A stretch of 64,000 nt of DNA from Pseudovibrio sp. M1P-2-3 (GCF_031501865.1 NZ_JARRCW010000001.1:381001-445000), one strand, 5' to 3'. Counted from the first letter of the stretch, positions 43,832 to 53,290 are shown. A program made the numbers and translations. Notes: generated from the letters alone by a model not told the origin.

Positions 43832-45184
43832 ATGGATATTCAGCGTCTCCAACGCCGTTTTGAAAGAGAGCGGCAGGCCAGAAAAGAGGCCGAGAAGCTG
43901 CTTGAGGACAAAGCAAGAGAGCTATACTTGGTCAATAGCGCGCTTTCCACCACACTTGAGGAGCTTGAGGAGCGTATTCACGAGAGAACCCATGAATTAC
44001 GGCTCGCTACTCGGCAGGCTCAGCGGGCGAATGTGGCTAAGTCGGAATTTCTGGCAAATATGAGCCATGAAATCAGAACGCCTTTGAACGGGATCATTGG
44101 AATGTCAGAGTTGATGTTCGAGACCCGGTTAGATGTGAAGCAGCGTGAGTATGCTGCAATGATACAGGACTCTTCTCAGGCCCTTCTTGAAATTATCAAT
44201 GATATTCTGGACTTTTCGAAGATAGAAGCCGGGCAGATGGATGTGAATGTGGGCACTTTGAACCTGCAGGATGTTCTGGGGTCGGTTATGAATATCAATT
44301 GGCACCGGGCTGAAAAAAAGGGACTGGAGCTGAAAGTTGACTACCCTGAGGCAGGGCCCTTCATGTTTGTGAGTGATCAAGCCTTTATAAGGCAGATTAT
44401 CTCTAATCTCGTGGGGAACGCGGTAAAATTTACTGAAAAAGGTGGCGTGTATATCTCTGTATCCTTCCAAGTAGAAGGACAGCTTGCTTATGCCACTGTG
44501 TCCGTTCGCGATACAGGTATCGGGATCGCAGATGATCAGGTAGATCAGGTTTTTGAAAAATTTCAACAAATAGACAGTTCTTCCAGTCGAAAATATGCAG
44601 GTACCGGTTTAGGGCTGGCCATTACCCGCTCACTGGTGGAGTTGTTGAATGGAGAGGTTTACGTGAAGTCCGAGCTGGGTGTCGGGTCGTGCTTTTATGT
44701 TGAGGTCCCCCTTGTCATAGCCAGCAGCATCTACATTGAGATGGAAAAGCAACGGCAGGCCAAAGAAGCTATCGGTGATTTGAGGGGGTATAAATCTGGA
44801 TCCAGAATTCTTGTCGCAGAAGATACGCCAGTCAATCAGCTTGTTTTGATGGCCTATCTGGAAAGTGAGCCTGTTGAGATGACACTTGCCGACCACGGTC
44901 AGCAAGCTTTGGATTCGTTCCATGAAATACAGCCGGATCTGGTTTTTATGGATGTGTCCATGCCGGTGATGGATGGCTATGAAACAACACGGAAAATTCG
45001 GAGCTATGAGAGCAAGTGCGGTTTGCCGCATACGCCTATTGTTGCGCTTACTGCCAATGCAACACAAGAGCACAAGCGCCGATGCCTGAGTGCGGGTATG
45101 GATGATTATGTAAGTAAGCCAGTTACCAAGGCTGGTATTCTTGATAAGCTGCATAAGTGGCTGCCAAAGCAAAACGCAACTTAA
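43832..45184 (+). CDS. hnoK: H-NOX-associated hybrid histidine kinase
   Basis: A 450-residue soluble kinase. An N-terminal coiled coil (about 1-70) leads into the HisKA domain with phospho-histidine H79 (N-M-S-H-E-I-R-T-P), an ATP-binding domain ([23 protein letters not shown]) and a C-terminal receiver with the acceptor aspartate in [11 protein letters not shown]. No membrane helix is present, so signal input must come from H-NOX, encoded five bases upstream. No downstream response regulator or c-di-GMP enzyme is adjacent. Confidence 0.9.
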   Translation: MDIQRLQRRFERERQARKEAEKLLEDKARELYLVNSALSTTLEELEERIHERTHELRLATRQAQRANVAKSEFLANMSHEIRTPLNGIIGMSELMFETRLDVKQREYAAMIQDSSQALLEIINDILDFSKIEAGQMDVNVGTLNLQDVLGSVMNINWHRAEKKGLELKVDYPEAGPFMFVSDQAFIRQIISNLVGNAVKFTEKGGVYISVSFQVEGQLAYATVSVRDTGIGIADDQVDQVFEKFQQIDSSSSRKYAGTGLGLAITRSLVELLNGEVYVKSELGVGSCFYVEVPLVIASSIYIEMEKQRQAKEAIGDLRGYKSGSRILVAEDTPVNQLVLMAYLESEPVEMTLADHGQQALDSFHEIQPDLVFMDVSMPVMDGYETTRKIRSYESKCGLPHTPIVALTANATQEHKRRCLSAGMDDYVSKPVTKAGILDKLHKWLPKQNAT

Positions 45185-45188
45185 GACT

Positions 45189-45680
45189 TTACGCCAAGAC
45201 CGCCCAGCTTCTCAAAAGAGCTTTGAGGGACGGCTCGTCCACGGACTGGATTGCTTTTTTTATGCCAAACCACTTGCGAGTTCGCTGGTGTTGCTCCGGC
45301 CACCTCTCTGAAAGCCGGTCCACTTTCATGGGGTAGACTTTAACAGAGCACGGCAAGCTTCTTCCTGTTTTGAATACCTTGAAATAGAGGTATGACCCTA
45401 CAGATTTTTTTTTGATTTTTCCGTAAAGTCCGGCCTCCTCATAGGCTTCAATTCCCGCGGTTTCTGGCCCGCTTTTGTTGGGCATGGGCCACCCCTTTGG
45501 TAGAACCCATCTTTTCGTTTCCCGCGATGTAATCAAGAGCACTTGTATATCTCCAGATTTGCTCCTTCGAAAGGGGAGAGCAGCAAACTGCTCCTCGGTT
45601 TCTACGGCTGGTCTATCAATTTTCAAAAGTGCTTCCGTCATTTTGAAAAGTCCAGATATCTTATCGGGACGCGTGTCCAT
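45189..45680 (-). CDS. Nudix hydrolase
   Basis: A 163-residue Nudix-fold protein, in style like diadenosine or diphosphoinositol polyphosphate hydrolases (V-L-P-K-G-W-P near the box). The box reads G-P-E-T-A-G-I-E-A-Y-E-E-A-G-L: the E-x-x-E-E core is kept but the usual arginine before the first glutamate is isoleucine. It is convergent with the hybrid kinase, four bases apart. An alternative start at 45641 would remove 13 residues. Confidence 0.8.
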   Translation of the reverse strand: MDTRPDKISGLFKMTEALLKIDRPAVETEEQFAALPFRRSKSGDIQVLLITSRETKRWVLPKGWPMPNKSGPETAGIEAYEEAGLYGKIKKKSVGSYLYFKVFKTGRSLPCSVKVYPMKVDRLSERWPEQHQRTRKWFGIKKAIQSVDEPSLKALLRSWAVLA

Positions 45681-45842
45681 TGTGTTTGGGAGGGGGGGTG
45701 AAGTTGGGGCTCCCAGTTGAACAGACCTTGCTGCCAGATTCTCCAGTAAGATGAAATCCTCTAAAACTAATAAATTGCGCCCTTAAGTTTCGAAATGAAA
45801 TATATTTCCATTTTATCTTGCTGTGATTTATGAAAGTATTCA

Positions 45843-45869
45843 AATTATGTGATTTTTATCTACATAATT
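45843..45869. promoter_or_regulatory. inverted repeat upstream of kynureninase
   Basis: AATTATGT and ACATAATT form perfect 8-bp arms with an 11-base spacer, about 70 bases before the kynU start. The position suits an operator near the promoter. Lrp-type KynR regulates such genes elsewhere, but no KynR gene is present here, so the regulator is unknown. Confidence 0.45.
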
Positions 45870-45937
45870 GCAGCGAGGCGTTGGTCTTTGAAATAAACAA
45901 GGAGAGCGCTTTAACGGCGCCAATCGGGGGATAGATT

Positions 45938-47182
45938 TTGAGTGGTAAAAAAGACAGTGCTTCCGGTGCTTCTGTTACTGAAAACCTCTTGAACGAGAAA
46001 TTGCCACGCAAGGAGTTATTTTCCCTGCCCGAGAGTGTAATCTATCTGGATGGAAACTCTCTAGGTGTTCTGCCAAAAGGCGTATCTCAAAGACTTAAGG
46101 ACACTGTTGAGAACGAGTGGGGACGTTCGCTCATCACTGGATGGAATGAACACAGCTGGATCGATATGCCAGAGTGTGTTGGCGACAAAATCGGCCGTCT
46201 TGTAGGTGCGCCTTCAGGAACTGTTATTGCAAGCGACTCTACTTCCATCAATGTGTTTAAGGTGCTGTCGGCTGCACTGAATCTAAGGCCTGAACGGAAA
46301 GTTATTCTCTCTGATACTGGCAACTTTCCAACAGATCTTTATGTGGCGCAAGGACTGGTTCGTCTTCGTGAAGCGGGCTATGAGCTGCGATTGGTCAAGC
46401 CTGAGGACCTGCTTCATAGTATTGATGAGAGTATCGCTGTGGTTTTGGTGACCGAGGTGGATTATCGAACTGGACGCCGCCATAATATGAAAGACTTGAC
46501 GGCAGCAGCTCATAACGCTGGCGCGTTGACACTATGGGATCTGGCGCACTCCGCCGGAGCTTTCCCAGTATATCTTGAGGAGTGTCAGGCCGACTTTGCG
46601 GTTGGATGTGGTTATAAATACCTCAACGGAGGGCCGGGCGCTCCTGCTTTCCTCTACGTCTCGCAGCGCCATCAATCTCGCATTGATACCCCGCTCAGCG
46701 GTTGGATGGGCCATGAAGCCCCTTTTGCATTTCAGCTGGATTATGCTCCTGCAGCCGGTGTTAACCAAATGCGCGTGGGAACGCCGCCTGTTCTTGCGTT
46801 GTCTGCGCTGGATGCGGCGCTGGATGTGTTTGATGGTGTCTGCCTTGAGGGGCTATGGCAAAAATCCGTGGTATTGAGTGAGCTGTTCATTGAGGAAGTG
46901 GAAGCCCGATGTCCTGAACTGGAGCTGGTGAGCCCGAGAGATAGCAAGTGTCGTGGCTCGCAAGTCTCCTTCAAAGTGGCTGAGGGCTATGCGGTGATGC
47001 AAGCACTAATAGCTGGTGGGGTTATAGGTGATTTTCGTGCGCCCGATATTATCCGCTTCGGCTTTACGCCGCTCTATCTTGATGAGGAGGATATTTTGAA
47101 GGCCGCGAAAGTTCTGCAGCGCGTTATGGGTGAGAGGCTGTGGGACAATGAGGCGTTTTATAAAAAAGCAAAGGTAACGTGA
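45938..47182 (+). CDS. kynU: kynureninase
   Basis: A 414-residue PLP enzyme cleaving kynurenine to anthranilate and alanine. The PLP lysine lies in V-G-C-G-Y-K-Y-L-N-G-G-P-G-A-P; the W-D-L-A-H-S-A-G segment carries the PLP-binding aspartate. The start is TTG with a GGGGGA upstream. It is followed three bases later by tryptophan dioxygenase. No kynurenine formamidase is adjacent, so that step must be encoded elsewhere or be spontaneous. Confidence 0.93.
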   Translation: MSGKKDSASGASVTENLLNEKLPRKELFSLPESVIYLDGNSLGVLPKGVSQRLKDTVENEWGRSLITGWNEHSWIDMPECVGDKIGRLVGAPSGTVIASDSTSINVFKVLSAALNLRPERKVILSDTGNFPTDLYVAQGLVRLREAGYELRLVKPEDLLHSIDESIAVVLVTEVDYRTGRRHNMKDLTAAAHNAGALTLWDLAHSAGAFPVYLEECQADFAVGCGYKYLNGGPGAPAFLYVSQRHQSRIDTPLSGWMGHEAPFAFQLDYAPAAGVNQMRVGTPPVLALSALDAALDVFDGVCLEGLWQKSVVLSELFIEEVEARCPELELVSPRDSKCRGSQVSFKVAEGYAVMQALIAGGVIGDFRAPDIIRFGFTPLYLDEEDILKAAKVLQRVMGERLWDNEAFYKKAKVT

Positions 47183-47185
47183 GGT

Positions 47186-48022
47186 ATGACTACTGGGGAG
47201 ACTATTTCACATCACGGTGCAGAACTGTCGTTTGATGACAAGATGTCCTATGCTGATTATTTGAAGCTGGAACAGGTTTTAAATGCGCAAAAACCGTTGT
47301 CGGATGCCCACGATGAATTGCTTTTCATTGTGCAGCATCAAACATCCGAACTCTGGATGAAACTGGCAATTCACGAACTTCAATCAGCCGCTAGCTGTAT
47401 CGAACAGGACAGCTATTCGCAGGCTTTTAAGACCCTGTCTCGGGTTGCGCGTATTTTTGATCAACTCAATTCGGCTTGGGATGTTCTGCGTACAATGACC
47501 CCCAGTGATTATACCCGTTTCCGTGAGAGCTTGGGGCAGTCCTCCGGATTTCAGTCCTATCAGTATCGGGCGATCGAATATATGGCGGGAAACAAGCAGG
47601 CAGCGCTCCTCCAGCCTCATAAGCACAATAGGTCTATCCATGCTTGGCTGACTGAAGTCCTCCATCAACCCAGCATCTATGATGTTTCCATTCGGGCATT
47701 GTCGCGAAACGGATTGTCCATTGATCCTTCTGTTTTGAACCGTGACCTGACAACGCCCTACCAAAAGGATGTGAGTGTTTCCCAAGCTTGGGCAGAAGTT
47801 TATAAATTCCCCGACAAATACTGGTGTCTCTATGAGTTGGCGGAAAAGCTGGTGGACTTTGAAGACTACTTCCGCAGGTGGCGTTTTAATCATGTGACCA
47901 CTGTAGAGCGGATCATCGGCTTCAAAAGAGGGACCGGCGGTACGGAAGGTGTCCCTTATCTTCGCCGTATGCTGGAGGTCGTCCTGTTTCCAGAGCTATG
48001 GTCGGTACGTGGAGACTTGTAG
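47186..48022 (+). CDS. kynA: tryptophan 2,3-dioxygenase
   Basis: A 278-residue heme dioxygenase opening the indole ring of tryptophan to N-formylkynurenine. Seen: [13 protein letters not shown] near residues 47-59 with the substrate-contact histidine, F-Q-S-Y-Q-Y-R, and the C-terminal [25 protein letters not shown] with the heme-ligand histidine. Length is normal. Overlaps in function with kynU upstream. Confidence 0.95.
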   Translation: MTTGETISHHGAELSFDDKMSYADYLKLEQVLNAQKPLSDAHDELLFIVQHQTSELWMKLAIHELQSAASCIEQDSYSQAFKTLSRVARIFDQLNSAWDVLRTMTPSDYTRFRESLGQSSGFQSYQYRAIEYMAGNKQAALLQPHKHNRSIHAWLTEVLHQPSIYDVSIRALSRNGLSIDPSVLNRDLTTPYQKDVSVSQAWAEVYKFPDKYWCLYELAEKLVDFEDYFRRWRFNHVTTVERIIGFKRGTGGTEGVPYLRRMLEVVLFPELWSVRGDL

Positions 48023-48266
48023 GGAGCTAATTTGCGCGACTAATGAGTGTAATTTGAAATATTGTTTCCAAATTCCTCTAAATTTTGAGGATAATTTGTT
48101 CAAAATCATAAAAAATCGAGTGAAACGCGAAATTCCAATTGATTGCAGCCTCTATTCGATTGTAGGGCAGATGAAGGAAAGTTAATGATATAACCTGCTA
48201 ATTCATTGGGTAGGTTTATAATAACAAGCAATAAAAGTGACATTCTGTGACTTTTGGGGGGATATA

Positions 48267-49040
48267 ATGCTTAGGCTCGATGGGCTGACAGTAACTTTTG
48301 GAGGGTTTCGAGCGCTTCACGATTGTTCGTTTTCGGTAGAGCAGGGCACCATAACAGGCTTGGTAGGGCCTAATGGTGCCGGGAAGACGACTCTCTTCAA
48401 TCTGATTGCCGGTGCGTTCAAGCCAACAGGGGGGAAGATTTATTTTCAAAATAAAGACATTACCCAGTTAACGACCGATCAGCGGTTTCACCTTGGCTTG
48501 GTGAGAACCTTTCAAATTCCCCATGAGTTTCATCGTTTAAGTGTCATGGAGAACTTGATGCTTGTGCCGCCGGCGCAACTAGGAGAAAGCCTGTTTTCCA
48601 ACTGGCTGCGCCATTCTTCGGTCTTGAGGCAGGAGGAAGAAACCAGACGGAAAGCTTGGGATACACTGGAGTTCTTGGAACTCACACATGTTGCGGATGA
48701 ATTGGCCGGTAATCTATCGGGTGGTCAGAAAAAGCTTTTGGAGCTGGGCCGAACCATGATGACCGATGCGCGGCTTGTATTGCTTGATGAACCGGCTGCC
48801 GGTGTGAACCGTACTTTGCTGCGCAAGTTGGAAGAGAAAATACAAATTCTCAATAAGGAGCGCGGTTACACTTTCATGCTTATCGAGCATGACATGGAGA
48901 TGATCGAGAAGCTCTGTGATCCGGTTATCTGTATGGCCGAGGGTACACCTTTGATTGAGGGAGATTTCCAGACGGTACGCTCGGACCCGAGAGTTCTAGA
49001 AGCCTATTTGGGAGAAGTTGCCCAGGCGGAGGCGCTATAA
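48267..49040 (+). CDS. livG: branched-chain-type ABC transporter ATP-binding protein LivG-like
   Basis: A 257-residue ATPase. Walker A G-P-N-G-A-G-K-T-T, signature N-L-S-G-G-Q-K-K, Walker B L-V-L-L-D-E-P-A-A-G, switch I-E-H-D-M. The F-Q-I-P-H-E-F region after the Q loop is typical of LivG. The ATG at 48267 follows GGGGGGAT; the frame upstream has no good start. The stop overlaps the next ATG by one base. Confidence 0.9.
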   Translation: MLRLDGLTVTFGGFRALHDCSFSVEQGTITGLVGPNGAGKTTLFNLIAGAFKPTGGKIYFQNKDITQLTTDQRFHLGLVRTFQIPHEFHRLSVMENLMLVPPAQLGESLFSNWLRHSSVLRQEEETRRKAWDTLEFLELTHVADELAGNLSGGQKKLLELGRTMMTDARLVLLDEPAAGVNRTLLRKLEEKIQILNKERGYTFMLIEHDMEMIEKLCDPVICMAEGTPLIEGDFQTVRSDPRVLEAYLGEVAQAEAL

Positions 49041-49789
49041 TGCTTACAAAAACAGAGAGACAGGGTAAGGCGTCCACCTCAAACCGGCGAGTTCTTTCCA
49101 TGGAAAACGTGGTGGCTGGGTATGGGGATGCAAATATCCTGCATGGCATAGATCTTCACGTAGACCATAAGGAAATCGTGGTTATTGTCGGGCCAAACGG
49201 CGCTGGTAAATCTACGGCCATGAAGGCGGTATTCGGGCTGTTGAATGTGCGAAGCGGCGCTATTGTCGTTGAGGGAACCGATATGGCGGGTTGGTCTCCC
49301 AACAAGATTGTCCAAAACGGAGTGAGCTATGTTCCTCAGGTGGATAATATTTTCAAAGAAATGACCATTCGGGAAAATCTGGAAATGGGCGCGTTCCTGC
49401 GTAAAGGGGATCTTTCTGCAGCGTTCGACCGCGTTTATTCCCTATTTCCAGATTTAAAGGAGCGCAGCGCAACATTGGCTGGAAACCTGTCCGGCGGGCA
49501 GAGGCAAATGGTGGCCATGGGGCGGGCTTTGATGCTGGACCCGAAGCTGCTTTTGCTTGATGAGCCTACTGCGGGGCTTTCCCCTAGATATATGGAGCAG
49601 ATTTTCCAAATCACACGGGATGTACGTGACACAGGGGTCTCCATTTTGCTGGTAGAGCAGCACGCCAAACAGGCGCTTGCATTTGCCGACAGAGGTTATG
49701 TGCTGGCAAGCGGTTCAAACCGCCATGAGGGAACCGGCGAGGCACTTTTAGCGGACCAAGAGGTCGCAGAAATGTTCTTGGGCGGATAA
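49040..49789 (+). CDS. livF: branched-chain-type ABC transporter ATP-binding protein LivF-like
   Basis: A 249-residue second ATPase of the transporter. Walker A G-P-N-G-A-G-K-S-T, signature N-L-S-G-G-Q-R-Q-M-V-A-M-G-R-A-L, Walker B L-L-L-D-E-P-T-A-G-L-S-P, switch V-E-Q-H-A. Its start overlaps the livG-like stop (TAATG), and the permease gene follows four bases after the stop. Confidence 0.9.
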   Translation: MLTKTERQGKASTSNRRVLSMENVVAGYGDANILHGIDLHVDHKEIVVIVGPNGAGKSTAMKAVFGLLNVRSGAIVVEGTDMAGWSPNKIVQNGVSYVPQVDNIFKEMTIRENLEMGAFLRKGDLSAAFDRVYSLFPDLKERSATLAGNLSGGQRQMVAMGRALMLDPKLLLLDEPTAGLSPRYMEQIFQITRDVRDTGVSILLVEQHAKQALAFADRGYVLASGSNRHEGTGEALLADQEVAEMFLGG

Positions 49790-49793
49790 GCGA

Positions 49794-50666
49794 ATGACAC
49801 TTCTTGAATTAATTAACTTCTATCTGGTTCCGGGGATCGTTCTGGGATCTATCTACGCTCTTGGAGCTGTTGGAATTACGCTGGTGTTTGCAATCCTGCG
49901 CTATGCCCATCTGGCCCACGGAGATCTTGCAACATTCGGTGCATTCGCAGCTTTGGGTCTGGTCGCAGGTTTTGGTATAAGCCCGTGGGCGGCGCTGCCC
50001 ATTGCTATGCTTATAAGTGCCTTGCTGGCGGTTGGAATTGATCGGGTGTTCTACGAGCATTTACGTCAAAGACCCAAAATCGTCACGGTTATGGCGTCGC
50101 TTGGTATCGCGCTAATGCTGCGCGCAGTTGTGCAGGTTGTCTGGGGTGTCGATACACAAACCTATACGCGCGGAATTGTGCGTCCGGATGTATTCTGGGG
50201 CATTCGCCTTCGCGACAGGGAACTTTACACCATTTTGGCGATGGTCGGCATTGTGGGCGTGCTTTGGACGTTTTTGCAAACCTCCAAGTGGGGCAAGGCC
50301 ATGCGTGCGATCTCCGATAATCCGGAGCTTGCCCAGCTTTCGGGCATAGATATCCGCCGGGTTACAGTTCTTACTTGGGTAATTGTGGGGCTACTTTGCG
50401 CCGCCTCAGGTTTTTTCCTTGGAATTAATACGGAACTAAAAGCCATGATGGGGTGGTCTATGCTGCTGCCAATGTTCGCTGCGGCCATTCTTGGCGGTGT
50501 TGGACGCATTGAAGGGGCTGTTCTTGGAGGCTTGATTGTTGGAATAGCCGAAGAGCTGTCCGTACTGGTCATTCCAAGTGAATACAAAGCGGCGATGGCC
50601 TTTGCCATTCTATTGATCATTCTGATTGTACGGCCAACCGGGTTGTTACGCGGCAAAGTGCTTTAG
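49794..50666 (+). CDS. livH: ABC transporter permease LivH-like
   Basis: A 290-residue inner-membrane permease with about eight helices. The LivH-type motif G-S-I-Y-A-L-G-A-V-G-I-T-L-V-F-A-I-L-R-Y-A-H near the N-terminus and the EAA-like loop A-M-R-A-I-S-D-N-P-E-L-A-Q-L-S-G-I-D are visible. It forms the channel with the LivM-like protein encoded nine bases downstream. Confidence 0.9.
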   Translation: MTLLELINFYLVPGIVLGSIYALGAVGITLVFAILRYAHLAHGDLATFGAFAALGLVAGFGISPWAALPIAMLISALLAVGIDRVFYEHLRQRPKIVTVMASLGIALMLRAVVQVVWGVDTQTYTRGIVRPDVFWGIRLRDRELYTILAMVGIVGVLWTFLQTSKWGKAMRAISDNPELAQLSGIDIRRVTVLTWVIVGLLCAASGFFLGINTELKAMMGWSMLLPMFAAAILGGVGRIEGAVLGGLIVGIAEELSVLVIPSEYKAAMAFAILLIILIVRPTGLLRGKVL

Positions 50667-50675
50667 GGGGACGTC

Positions 50676-51677
50676 ATGGAACTTTTTGGATTGGCAAACT
50701 ATGCCGTTTACATGGCGATCTTCATCGGAATTTATTCCATTCTTGCCATAGGGCTCAATGTTCAATGGGGATACACGGGCCTGTTTAATGCTGGTATTGC
50801 AGGTTTCTTTGCCGTGGGCGCCTACACATCTGCAATTGTTACCTCTCCAGAGGTTATCGGGCGCATTGGAGGCTTTGGCCTGCCAATCGTTGCTGGATGG
50901 GCGGCGGCAATGGTGGCGTCGGCTCTCATCGCATGGCCCATCGGCAAGATTTGTCTGCGTTTTCGTTCGGATTACCTTGCTATCGCGACCATTGGAATAG
51001 CTGAAATTATCAGGCTCGTCATCAAGTCTGAAGGCTGGCTGACAGGTGGTGCGCGCGGTGTTAGCAAAATTCCTCGCCCCTTTGGAGACTTGCCCTACTT
51101 TCAGTCCCAGTTGGCCTTTCTGGCACTGGTTCTGGTCGTGCTGGCTCTTGTCTACTTTTGTGTCGAACGCCAGATTAAAGCCCCTTGGGGCCGGATGATG
51201 CGCGGTATTCGGGATAATGAAGATGCAGCCGCTGCTATGGGCAAAAATATCGAGGCCCGCCGCCTTGAGGCCTTTATCTTTGGCTCGGCGATTATGGGCC
51301 TTGGTGGCGCTTTGTTTGTGCATTTCAATCGCTCTGTAACGCCAGAAGCCATTGATCCCATGATTGCCACTTTCCTCATATGGATCATGCTGATCCTCGG
51401 GGGAGCAGGAAATAACCGCGGAGCCATTTTGGGTGTGGCTGTCGTTTGGATCATCTGGTCTTTTTCAGAAATGGTCACAGACCAGTTGCCCGCAGAATAT
51501 GCAATCAAAGCCAAATACATGCGTGTATTCGTTATTGGCTTGCTGTTGCAATTGGTGCTGCGCTTCAGGCCTGAGGGGATATTGCCTGAAAAGCTGTACG
51601 TAAATTCCAATAAGAATAAGAAGATGCAGAATAATAATACTGAAAATGCATCCCTTTCACAAACGAGGGGAACGTAG
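50676..51677 (+). CDS. livM: ABC transporter permease LivM-like
   Basis: A 333-residue permease. The N-terminal L-N-V-Q-W-G-Y-T-G-L-F-N-A-G-I-A-G-F motif and the coupling loop M-R-G-I-R-D-N-E-D-A-A-A-A-M-G-K-N are characteristic. The C-terminal 25 residues are polar and asparagine/lysine-rich, an unusual tail for this family. Confidence 0.9.
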   Translation: MELFGLANYAVYMAIFIGIYSILAIGLNVQWGYTGLFNAGIAGFFAVGAYTSAIVTSPEVIGRIGGFGLPIVAGWAAAMVASALIAWPIGKICLRFRSDYLAIATIGIAEIIRLVIKSEGWLTGGARGVSKIPRPFGDLPYFQSQLAFLALVLVVLALVYFCVERQIKAPWGRMMRGIRDNEDAAAAMGKNIEARRLEAFIFGSAIMGLGGALFVHFNRSVTPEAIDPMIATFLIWIMLILGGAGNNRGAILGVAVVWIIWSFSEMVTDQLPAEYAIKAKYMRVFVIGLLLQLVLRFRPEGILPEKLYVNSNKNKKMQNNNTENASLSQTRGT

Positions 51678-51720
51678 ACCGCTTCCGGTTGCGTGTCCGA
51701 ATATAAGCTGGAGGTAGATA

Positions 51721-52926
51721 ATGAAACTGAAGCAATTCGCGGTAACGGCAAGTTTGCTAAGTGCCACCATTCTTTCGGCCGGAAGCGTTGCGGCTGATGA
51801 AGTTAAAGTTGGTCTTCTGGGCGGCGTTTCAGGGCCTATTGCGGCAATGGCGCCCCCTATGTTGGATGCTGCAAACCTTGCCATTGCTCAGGTGAACGAG
51901 CAGGGTGGCATTCTGGGTGGCCAAAAACTCGTCGCTGTTTTGGGTGATAGTGGGTGTAATCCACAAAACGGGGTAGATTCTGCAACCAAGCTCGTCAATG
52001 TGGAGCAGGTCTCCGGTCTAATTGGCCCGCACTGTTCCGGTGCTGTTCTGGCTGTTGCCAACTCCGTTAGTGTGCCTGCAGGTGTTGCCATGCTTACCCC
52101 GTCGGGGACTTCTCCGGAAATTACAGGTCTTGATGATAACGGCCTTGTTTTCAGAACGGTTCCTTCCGATGTGGACCAAGGCCGCTATCTGGCACGTACC
52201 ATGCTGGAACAGGGAAGAAACAAGGTAGCGATTGCCTACCTGAACAACGACTATGGCTCCGGTCTTGCACAAGCTTTCAAGCAGGAGTTTGAAGCAAAAG
52301 GCGGGCAGGTTGCAGGCTTTGCCGCGCACGAGGAAGGCAAAGCTTCCTATCGTTCCAACCTTGCAGCGTTGGCTCGCGAAGGTGCCGACACACTGGTAAT
52401 TTTCGATTACGGCGATGGAACTGGTCTGACCATGCTTCGTCAAGCATTGGAAAACGGCTTCTTTTCCAACTTTGTTGGCGGAGATGGCATGAAGTCCGAT
52501 GCTCTGATTCGTGAACTTGGGGCAGAAAACCTCGAAACCTTCACCGCATCTTCTCCTGTGGGTTCTAAATCTGACGGCCTGTCCATTTTTAATGAAGCCT
52601 TCAAAGGGGCCGGTGGCGATCCAGACGCGATTTTCGTAACAACGTCTTACGACGCTGGTTTCATAATGGCGCTGGCATTGGAAAAAGCTGGTGGTGACAA
52701 ATCAAAAGTTGCGGACGCAATTATCGAGGTGTCAAACGGCCAAGGGGAACCAATTCTTCCGGGCGAATGGAAAAAGGCAGCTGAGCTGATTTCTGCTGGA
52801 AAAGAAATTGACTATAAAGGCGCCTCTGGTGACTTGAACTTTGATGGAGCTGGAGACGTTCCAGGATCTTACGCTCTGTTTAAAGTCAGCGGTGATTCCT
52901 TTGACGCGATCTCCGCGCAGAACTAA
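51721..52926 (+). CDS. ABC transporter substrate-binding protein, LivJ-like
   Basis: A 401-residue periplasmic binding protein with a signal peptide cut near S-V-A-A-D (about residue 25). The mature protein is a type I Venus-flytrap: V-G-L-L-G-G-V-S-G-P-I-A at the start, G-P-H-C-S-G-A-V in the first lobe and S-Y-D-A-G-F in the second. Ligand cannot be read off; the position after kynU-kynA suggests tryptophan, kynurenine or another aromatic amino acid. It closes the five-gene operon. Confidence 0.88.
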   Translation: MKLKQFAVTASLLSATILSAGSVAADEVKVGLLGGVSGPIAAMAPPMLDAANLAIAQVNEQGGILGGQKLVAVLGDSGCNPQNGVDSATKLVNVEQVSGLIGPHCSGAVLAVANSVSVPAGVAMLTPSGTSPEITGLDDNGLVFRTVPSDVDQGRYLARTMLEQGRNKVAIAYLNNDYGSGLAQAFKQEFEAKGGQVAGFAAHEEGKASYRSNLAALAREGADTLVIFDYGDGTGLTMLRQALENGFFSNFVGGDGMKSDALIRELGAENLETFTASSPVGSKSDGLSIFNEAFKGAGGDPDAIFVTTSYDAGFIMALALEKAGGDKSKVADAIIEVSNGQGEPILPGEWKKAAELISAGKEIDYKGASGDLNFDGAGDVPGSYALFKVSGDSFDAISAQN

Positions 52927-52931
52927 CGCGT

Positions 52932-53030
52932 ACCGCCGAAAAGTGGATATCGGTTTTCGGTTAAAGATACGTGCCTAAACAATAGGTTAAAGCAGTGAAC
53001 TGTTTCAATAACACGTCTCACTGCTTTAAC
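52932..53030 (+). repeat. dispersed intergenic repeat, copy B
   Basis: Begins ACCGCCGAAAAGTGGATATC and matches copy A at 24561-24660. Its 3' half contains a perfect 13-bp inverted repeat (52986-52998 with 53018-53030; arms GTTAAAGCAGTGA/TCACTGCTTTAAC), so the transcript can fold into a stem. It lies six bases after the substrate-binding protein stop. Confidence 0.75.
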
Positions 53031-53056
53031 GGTTTACTGAGCCAGTTATAGAAAAA

Positions 53057-53096
53057 CAAAAGCCCGTAGTGCTTCAGACGCATTGCGGGCTTTTTT
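53057..53096 (+). terminator. ABC transporter operon terminator
   Basis: AAAAGCCCG pairs with CGGGCTTTT around a further base-paired inner part and is followed by a T-run. It lies 130 bases after the substrate-binding protein gene. Confidence 0.8.
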
Positions 53097-53128
53097 GTGA
53101 ACGTATTATACAAATATTTTTTAAAGAG

Positions 53129-53290
53129 TTATTTCGTAAGAATCAGCTTGCCAAGCTTTGTAATCGTTAGCTTGTAGGTTTCATCATTGTGGCTGATCTG
53201 AACCTCCTTGTCTCCATTGAACAAGGTTACACTGTCTAGAGTTTTCTTTGTAAACTCAGAGCTTTGCGAGCTTGAAGTTTTGGTGGGCAA
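53129..53290 (-). CDS. hemP: hemin uptake protein HemP/HmuP
   Basis: A 53-residue protein of the HemP/HmuP family. The diagnostic C-terminal half is D-S-V-T-L-F-N-G-D-K-E-V-Q-I, then Y-K-L-T-I-T-K-L-G-K-L-I-L-T-K at the end. HmuP activates hemin-receptor genes in Bradyrhizobium and a similar role is likely. The start is a TTG with GGAG seven bases upstream. It points away from the ExbBD-TonB operon; no hemin receptor gene is within the window. Confidence 0.85.
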   Translation of the reverse strand: MPTKTSSSQSSEFTKKTLDSVTLFNGDKEVQISHNDETYKLTITKLGKLILTK

